This document shows positions 60,763 to 64,000 of a DNA stretch of 64,000 nucleotides, piece after piece. The stretch's first letter is position 1. Each line of letters opens with the position of its first letter. Source of the DNA: Haloarchaeobius amylolyticus (GTDB taxonomy: Archaea > Halobacteriota > Halobacteria > Halobacteriales > Natrialbaceae); the NCBI RefSeq assembly GCF_026616195.1, contig NZ_JANHDH010000001.1, forward strand, positions 1,116,001-1,180,000. Reading direction: 5' to 3'. A program made the translations under genes and the position numbers. The notes under the pieces were generated by a model that worked only from the letters and a program-made list of their open reading frames with translations, had not been told where the DNA came from and searched no databases.

Positions 60763-61260
60763 TCAGAGTTCTCGCGCCACCATCTCGCCCCAGTGGGCGA
60801 ACCCGTGGCGGTCGTAGAACGCCGTCGCGCGCTCGTTCTCACGGTCCACGTCCAGCACCAGCCGGTCCAGCGGGAGGGCCTGGTCCCGGGCGAGCGAGAC
60901 GGCAGCGGCCATCAGGTCGTCAGCCACGCCAGTTCCGCGGTACTCCGGGCGGACGTAGATCTCGTTGAGGACGGCCGCGTCCCAGATGAACGCGAGGCGT
61001 TCCGGAAGAACGAACACGTAGCCGGCGAGTTCATGTTCGTCACCGTCGCCAGCCGTCGCGACCGTCACGCAGCGCTCGTCGTCGGCCACGCATCGGTCCA
61101 CCCACTCCAGCCAGTCCGTCCGGTAGTCGTCGTCGAGTTTCCCCTCGTACTTCGCCTGCTTCTCGTCGCCGCCGGTGCCCGAGCCGAGGCCGAGTTCGAA
61201 GCCGCGCTTGAGTTCCCAGAGCGCCTCCGCGTCGGTGTCGGAATCGTAGGGTCGGGTCAT
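60763..61260 (-). CDS. GNAT family N-acetyltransferase (unlinked to the array)
   Basis: A 165-residue GNAT enzyme of a different branch from the array: motif A reads IYVRPEYRGTGVADDLMAAA (about 104-123) with the R-x-x-G-x-G/A acetyl-CoA loop, and LDVDRENERATAFYDRHGF is the usual motif B. The N-terminal 60 residues are Glu/Lys/Gly-rich. It could acetylate a small molecule or a protein Lys; target unknown. It abuts the stop of the convergent membrane protein gene. Confidence 0.9.
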   Translation of the reverse strand: MTRPYDSDTDAEALWELKRGFELGLGSGTGGDEKQAKYEGKLDDDYRTDWLEWVDRCVADDERCVTVATAGDGDEHELAGYVFVLPERLAFIWDAAVLNEIYVRPEYRGTGVADDLMAAAVSLARDQALPLDRLVLDVDRENERATAFYDRHGFAHWGEMVAREL

Positions 61261-61332
61261 ACACCCGCTTCAGCCGGGGGCGTCCTCACGGTTTCGTTCG
61301 CGGGCAGGTCGGCAGGGGCACCGGTATTCGAA

Positions 61333-61974
61333 TCAGCGCTCGTCCCACAGCCGCACCGCCGAGACGACGCCCGCCGTCAGGACGATGAGGAGCTGGATGC
61401 CGGAGTCGACCAGCGGGAAGATGCGCTCGCGGGTGACCGGCTCGCCCGACCGGTCCGGGTTGGTGTCGACGCCGGTGTAGTACTGGACCTCCTTCGTCGA
61501 GCCCTTCGCGACCTTCCTCGTCGGCTCGCCGTTCTCGAACTCCACGAACGTCTGGACGACGCCGCGCTGGTCCGAGAGGTGGAGCTTCCCCGTGAGCGCG
61601 TAGAACTGGTCGTGCAGGGGCCAGAGGACGTTCACGCCGTTGGTCATCAGGTCGGGCCCGATGGCGCCGAAGACGACCGCGACGATGGCCACGGCGGCGA
61701 CCCGGGGCGCGTGGGGGCCGAACCGCGCGACGAGCCTCGAGGGGCGGTCGGCGTACAGGTCGAACGCGAGGGCAGCACCGAGGACGGCCGGGAAGAGGAG
61801 GGTGTGGAACGCCGCCCGATGCGCGCCCACGAGGACGAACCCGACGAACACGTCGAGGTCGACGAACGCGGTCAGGGCCAGCACCGCGACGAGCGCGCGC
61901 CCCGAGAACGCGGGCCCGAGGAGGGCGCAGGCGACGATGGCGGCGAGGGCGACGTGGACGACGGTCGAGGGCAT
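61333..61974 (-). CDS. Membrane-bound metal-dependent hydrolase family (YdjM-like)
   Basis: A 213-residue protein starting MPSTVVHVALAAIVACALLG, an N-terminal H within the first helix, then VDLDVFVGFVLVGAHRAAFH with the Asp/His cluster (D-x-D, H-R, H) that marks the LexA-regulated YdjM-like inner-membrane hydrolases. Four hydrophobic helices are visible. The exterior loop around VEFENGEPTRKVAKGSTKEV is long. Real catalytic activity is unproven for the family. The start at 61974 gives the family N-terminus. Confidence 0.85.
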   Translation of the reverse strand: MPSTVVHVALAAIVACALLGPAFSGRALVAVLALTAFVDLDVFVGFVLVGAHRAAFHTLLFPAVLGAALAFDLYADRPSRLVARFGPHAPRVAAVAIVAVVFGAIGPDLMTNGVNVLWPLHDQFYALTGKLHLSDQRGVVQTFVEFENGEPTRKVAKGSTKEVQYYTGVDTNPDRSGEPVTRERIFPLVDSGIQLLIVLTAGVVSAVRLWDER

Positions 61975-62076
61975 ACGGGATGGTATCGAAACCCACAAGG
62001 AAATCTCTCGTGGTTCGTCGTCCGTCGAACCCGAGTTTCGATACGTTTTTGCCGCGTGTCACTCCACTGCACGACC

Positions 62077-62784
62077 ATGAGCGACAGTCCACGGCGCAGC
62101 CTCGCGACGAAGATCGCCGGCGAGGTGACCCTCTCGGAGGACCCCGGCGCGACGCTCCGGAAGTGGCGCACCGACTTCGGGGTGAGCCAGACCGACCTCG
62201 CGGCCCACCTCGACGTCTCCTCGTCGGTCGTCTCCGACTACGAGAGCGGACGCCGCGAGAACCCCGGCATCGGGGTCGTGAGCCGCATGGTGAACGCGCT
62301 GCTCGACATCGACGAGAGCCGCGGTGGCGACCACATCCGGCAGTACGCCCGCGTCCTCTCGGCCGGGTTCGAGAGCGACATCGTCCGCGACCTCCGGGAG
62401 TACCCGACGACCATCCCGCTGTCGCGCTTCTACGACGCCATCGACGCCACCGAGGTCCACGCCGCCGAGGAGCGCCACATCTCGGGCCACACCGTCATCA
62501 ACTCCATCGCGGCCATCACCCGGCTCTCCTCGGAGGAGTTCTACCGGCTCTACGGGCAGTCCACCTCGCGGGCGCTCATCTTCACCGAGATAACCCGCGG
62601 GGAGTCCCCGCTGGTCGCGATGCGCGTCGTCACCCCGACCCCGAACGCGGTGGTCCTGCACGGTATCGAGGCCGACGAACTCTGGGAGCACGCGCCCAAG
62701 CTCGCGCGTGCCGACGGCTTCTCGCTCGCGGTGACGCAGAAGCCGGCCGAGGAGATGGTCGACGCGCTGCGCGAACTCCCCTAG
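62077..62784 (+). CDS. Helix-turn-helix (Xre type) transcriptional regulator
   Basis: A 235-residue protein. Residues about 25-75 hold an Xre-type HTH: LRKWRTDFGVSQTDLAAHLD then VSSSVVSDYESGRRENPGIG. The C-terminal half (about 95-235, RLSSEEFYRLYGQSTSRALI; PNAVVLHGIEADELWEHAP) looks like a ligand-sensing domain specific to archaea. A TATA-like GTTTTTGC lies about 28 bases before the ATG at 62077, after a divergent 102-base spacer with the YdjM-like gene. Probably a repressor; its targets are unknown. Confidence 0.92.
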   Translation: MSDSPRRSLATKIAGEVTLSEDPGATLRKWRTDFGVSQTDLAAHLDVSSSVVSDYESGRRENPGIGVVSRMVNALLDIDESRGGDHIRQYARVLSAGFESDIVRDLREYPTTIPLSRFYDAIDATEVHAAEERHISGHTVINSIAAITRLSSEEFYRLYGQSTSRALIFTEITRGESPLVAMRVVTPTPNAVVLHGIEADELWEHAPKLARADGFSLAVTQKPAEEMVDALRELP

Positions 62785-62806
62785 CCGGGGGATTCCGGAC
62801 CGAGAA

Positions 62807-63286
62807 TCAGGCCGCGGGCCGCGCCGTCTTCTCTGCCTCGCGGTCGGCGAGCCAGTGCGCGACCGAGTACCGCCCGGGGTCGGTGAACACGAGCGAGACC
62901 GACACGAGCAGCAACAGCAGGGCGAACTCGTAGCCCCCGTTCGAGACGACGAACCCGTTCGGCAGGTGGACCAGCAGGATGGCGCCCGTCATCACGACCG
63001 CGATGGCCGCCGCCCCGACCCGGCTGAACAGGCCGACGAGCACCAGCAGGCCGCCGATGGTCTCGGCGAACCCGACCAGCCACGCCGTCAGGATGGGCGC
63101 GGGCACCCCCAGACCGGCCAGGGCGAACGCGAACCCGTCGATGCCGGAGCCTGCGGGACCGGCCCCGGTGAGCTTGCCGAGCCCGTGGACGAGCATGATG
63201 AGCCCGACCCCGACCCGGAGCGAGAGGACGCTCACGTCCGCGTTCGACAGCCGGTCCAGCCCGAGTCGTCCGGTCACTGTGGACAT
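62807..63286 (-). CDS. DoxX family membrane protein
   Basis: A 159-residue protein with four helices typical of DoxX: VLSLRVGVGLIMLVHGLGKL, an ILTAWLVGFAETIGGLLVLVGL segment, IAVVMTGAILLVHLPNGFVV and YEFALLLLLVSVSLVF. Some DoxX relatives are thiosulfate:quinone oxidoreductase subunits, but most are of unknown function. The ATG at 63286 (MSTVTGRLGLDRLS) is used; upstream in-frame sequence is an Arg/Gly-rich shadow. The C-terminus ends REAEKTARPAA. Convergent with the HTH gene, separated by 22 bases. Confidence 0.9.
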   Translation of the reverse strand: MSTVTGRLGLDRLSNADVSVLSLRVGVGLIMLVHGLGKLTGAGPAGSGIDGFAFALAGLGVPAPILTAWLVGFAETIGGLLVLVGLFSRVGAAAIAVVMTGAILLVHLPNGFVVSNGGYEFALLLLLVSVSLVFTDPGRYSVAHWLADREAEKTARPAA

Positions 63287-63439
63287 ACCCGGAGAGACGC
63301 ACCACAGGAGCATTTGTGCTATCCTCGCTATCTGAGGAAAGAAACCCCAGGAGCCCGAGAAATCGGCCGATAGAGGTATGTACGAACGTCCGGGCCGGCC
63401 GTAGTGTTTACGTCGCCGTCCAGACGATTCGAAGACGAG

Positions 63440-64000
63440 ATGCGTGGCCGACCGACCCTCCTGTTGACCGTCGCCGTGCTGGTCGTGCTCGCGGGGTGCA
63501 GTGCGACGAGTTTCGCTGTCGGGCCGACGCCCACCCCGACCGAGTCCATCGACCCGGTCCAGGAGGAGCCGGTCCGTCTCACCGCGACGCCGGCTGACGC
63601 CGGGAGCACAGCAGCACCCCCGCACCCGGTCGGCCCCGCCGCCACGCCCGAGCCCACCCGGACCGTCCGCCACGAGGGCGACCTCGTCGTCACGGACCGG
63701 GTCCGCTTCGAGTCGGTCCGGCTCGTCGTCACCGGGCAGGTGCTCGTCGAAGACGGCGGGTCACTCGTGCTCGACGATTCCGTCCTCGAGTTCGACGCTT
63801 TGGGGAACACGAGTTCTGATTTCGCCGTCACCGTCCGCGGGCAAGGCACCCTCACGGCCGACACGGTCGCGGTCGTCGCCGAGTCGGGGACCTCGTTCAC
63901 CTACACCGACGACGCGACCGTCACCCTCCGGAACCTCTCCGACCGGACCGGCACGACCGTCCACCGGGTGACCGACGATGCCAGCCTCTCCGTCGTGGAG
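63440..64000 (+). CDS. Lipoprotein, partial (runs off the window)
   Basis: The frame is open from the ATG at 63440 to the right edge (187 codons) with no stop. It begins MRGRPTLLLTVAVLVVLAGC, a signal peptide ending in lipobox L-A-G-C20, then a Pro/Thr-rich linker (about 25-75) and a beta-rich start of a folded domain with repeated strands (GDLVVTDRVRFESVRLVVTG, then LVEDGGSLVLDDSVLEFDAL). The strand repeat could be a right-handed beta helix or a carbohydrate-binding type domain; too little is present to say. The protein is anchored outside the cell by lipid. Confidence 0.8.
   Translation, partial: MRGRPTLLLTVAVLVVLAGCSATSFAVGPTPTPTESIDPVQEEPVRLTATPADAGSTAAPPHPVGPAATPEPTRTVRHEGDLVVTDRVRFESVRLVVTGQVLVEDGGSLVLDDSVLEFDALGNTSSDFAVTVRGQGTLTADTVAVVAESGTSFTYTDDATVTLRNLSDRTGTTVHRVTDDASLSVVE

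Overview
The window is chromosomal DNA of a haloarchaeon (class Halobacteria). The signs are high GC content with GC-rich third codon positions, very acidic predicted proteins, mostly leaderless genes with an archaeal TATA element about 25-30 bases before the start codon, an intron-containing elongator tRNA-Met, and typical archaeal families (RadB, replication factor C large subunit, Cdc48/VAT, HalX response regulator, class II ribonucleotide reductase, trpDFEG). I see no rRNA, CRISPR array, intact transposon or virus. It looks like ordinary core chromosome with a few locally unusual spots.

Layout. 1-7.3 kb: end of a phosphate-uptake regulator pair (two phoU genes), small regulators, the split tRNA-Met with a duplicated 3' tail, a membrane VTT protein, a response regulator and a phosphatase. 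7.3-10.5 kb: the B12-dependent ribonucleotide reductase. 10.8-12.4 kb: an HxlR-type regulator divergent from a short-chain dehydrogenase, with palindromic operators between them. 12.5-16.4 kb: the four-gene tryptophan operon trpD-F-E-G, each junction a 4-base overlap. 16.6-17.1 kb: tRNA-Val followed by two truncated copies of its own 3' end. 17-23 kb: small housekeeping genes (molbindin, Hpt purine salvage, RadB, a CBS-HPF fusion). 23.4-25.6 kb: Cdc48. 25.7-34.4 kb: surface and membrane proteins, malic enzyme, a degenerate M24 peptidase homologue and a compact heme A synthase. 34.5-39.4 kb: an NhaC antiporter and a four-gene polar amino-acid ABC transporter. 39.5-40.9 kb: a secreted subtilase. 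41.1-45.4 kb: a biotin gene cluster, bioB, a BioU-like oxidoreductase, bioF and bioD, with no bioA. 45.4-51.4 kb: an Hvo_1808-type lipoprotein, RfcL, and a zinc-type ABC transporter. 51.5-56 kb: a flavodoxin, membrane proteins, a dehydrogenase, an FMN-binding protein and a HEAT-repeat protein. 56.0-59.2 kb: five paralogous GNAT acetyltransferases in one overlapping operon. 59.3-64 kb: superoxide dismutase, membrane proteins, a lone GNAT, an Xre regulator, DoxX and the start of a lipoprotein that runs off the window.

The most interesting items are: the five-gene GNAT array with a nearly invariant acetyl-CoA motif and divergent N-terminal halves; the biotin cluster in which a saccharopine-dehydrogenase-like protein sits where bioA would be expected, with a near-perfect BirA-type palindrome at the bioB start; the truncated tRNA 3' ends downstream of both tRNA genes, separated by short spacers that share a sequence motif; and the ACTCCAG operator cluster at the HxlR/SDR pair. 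All functional statements come from reading the sequence and remembered family knowledge; no database search was run.
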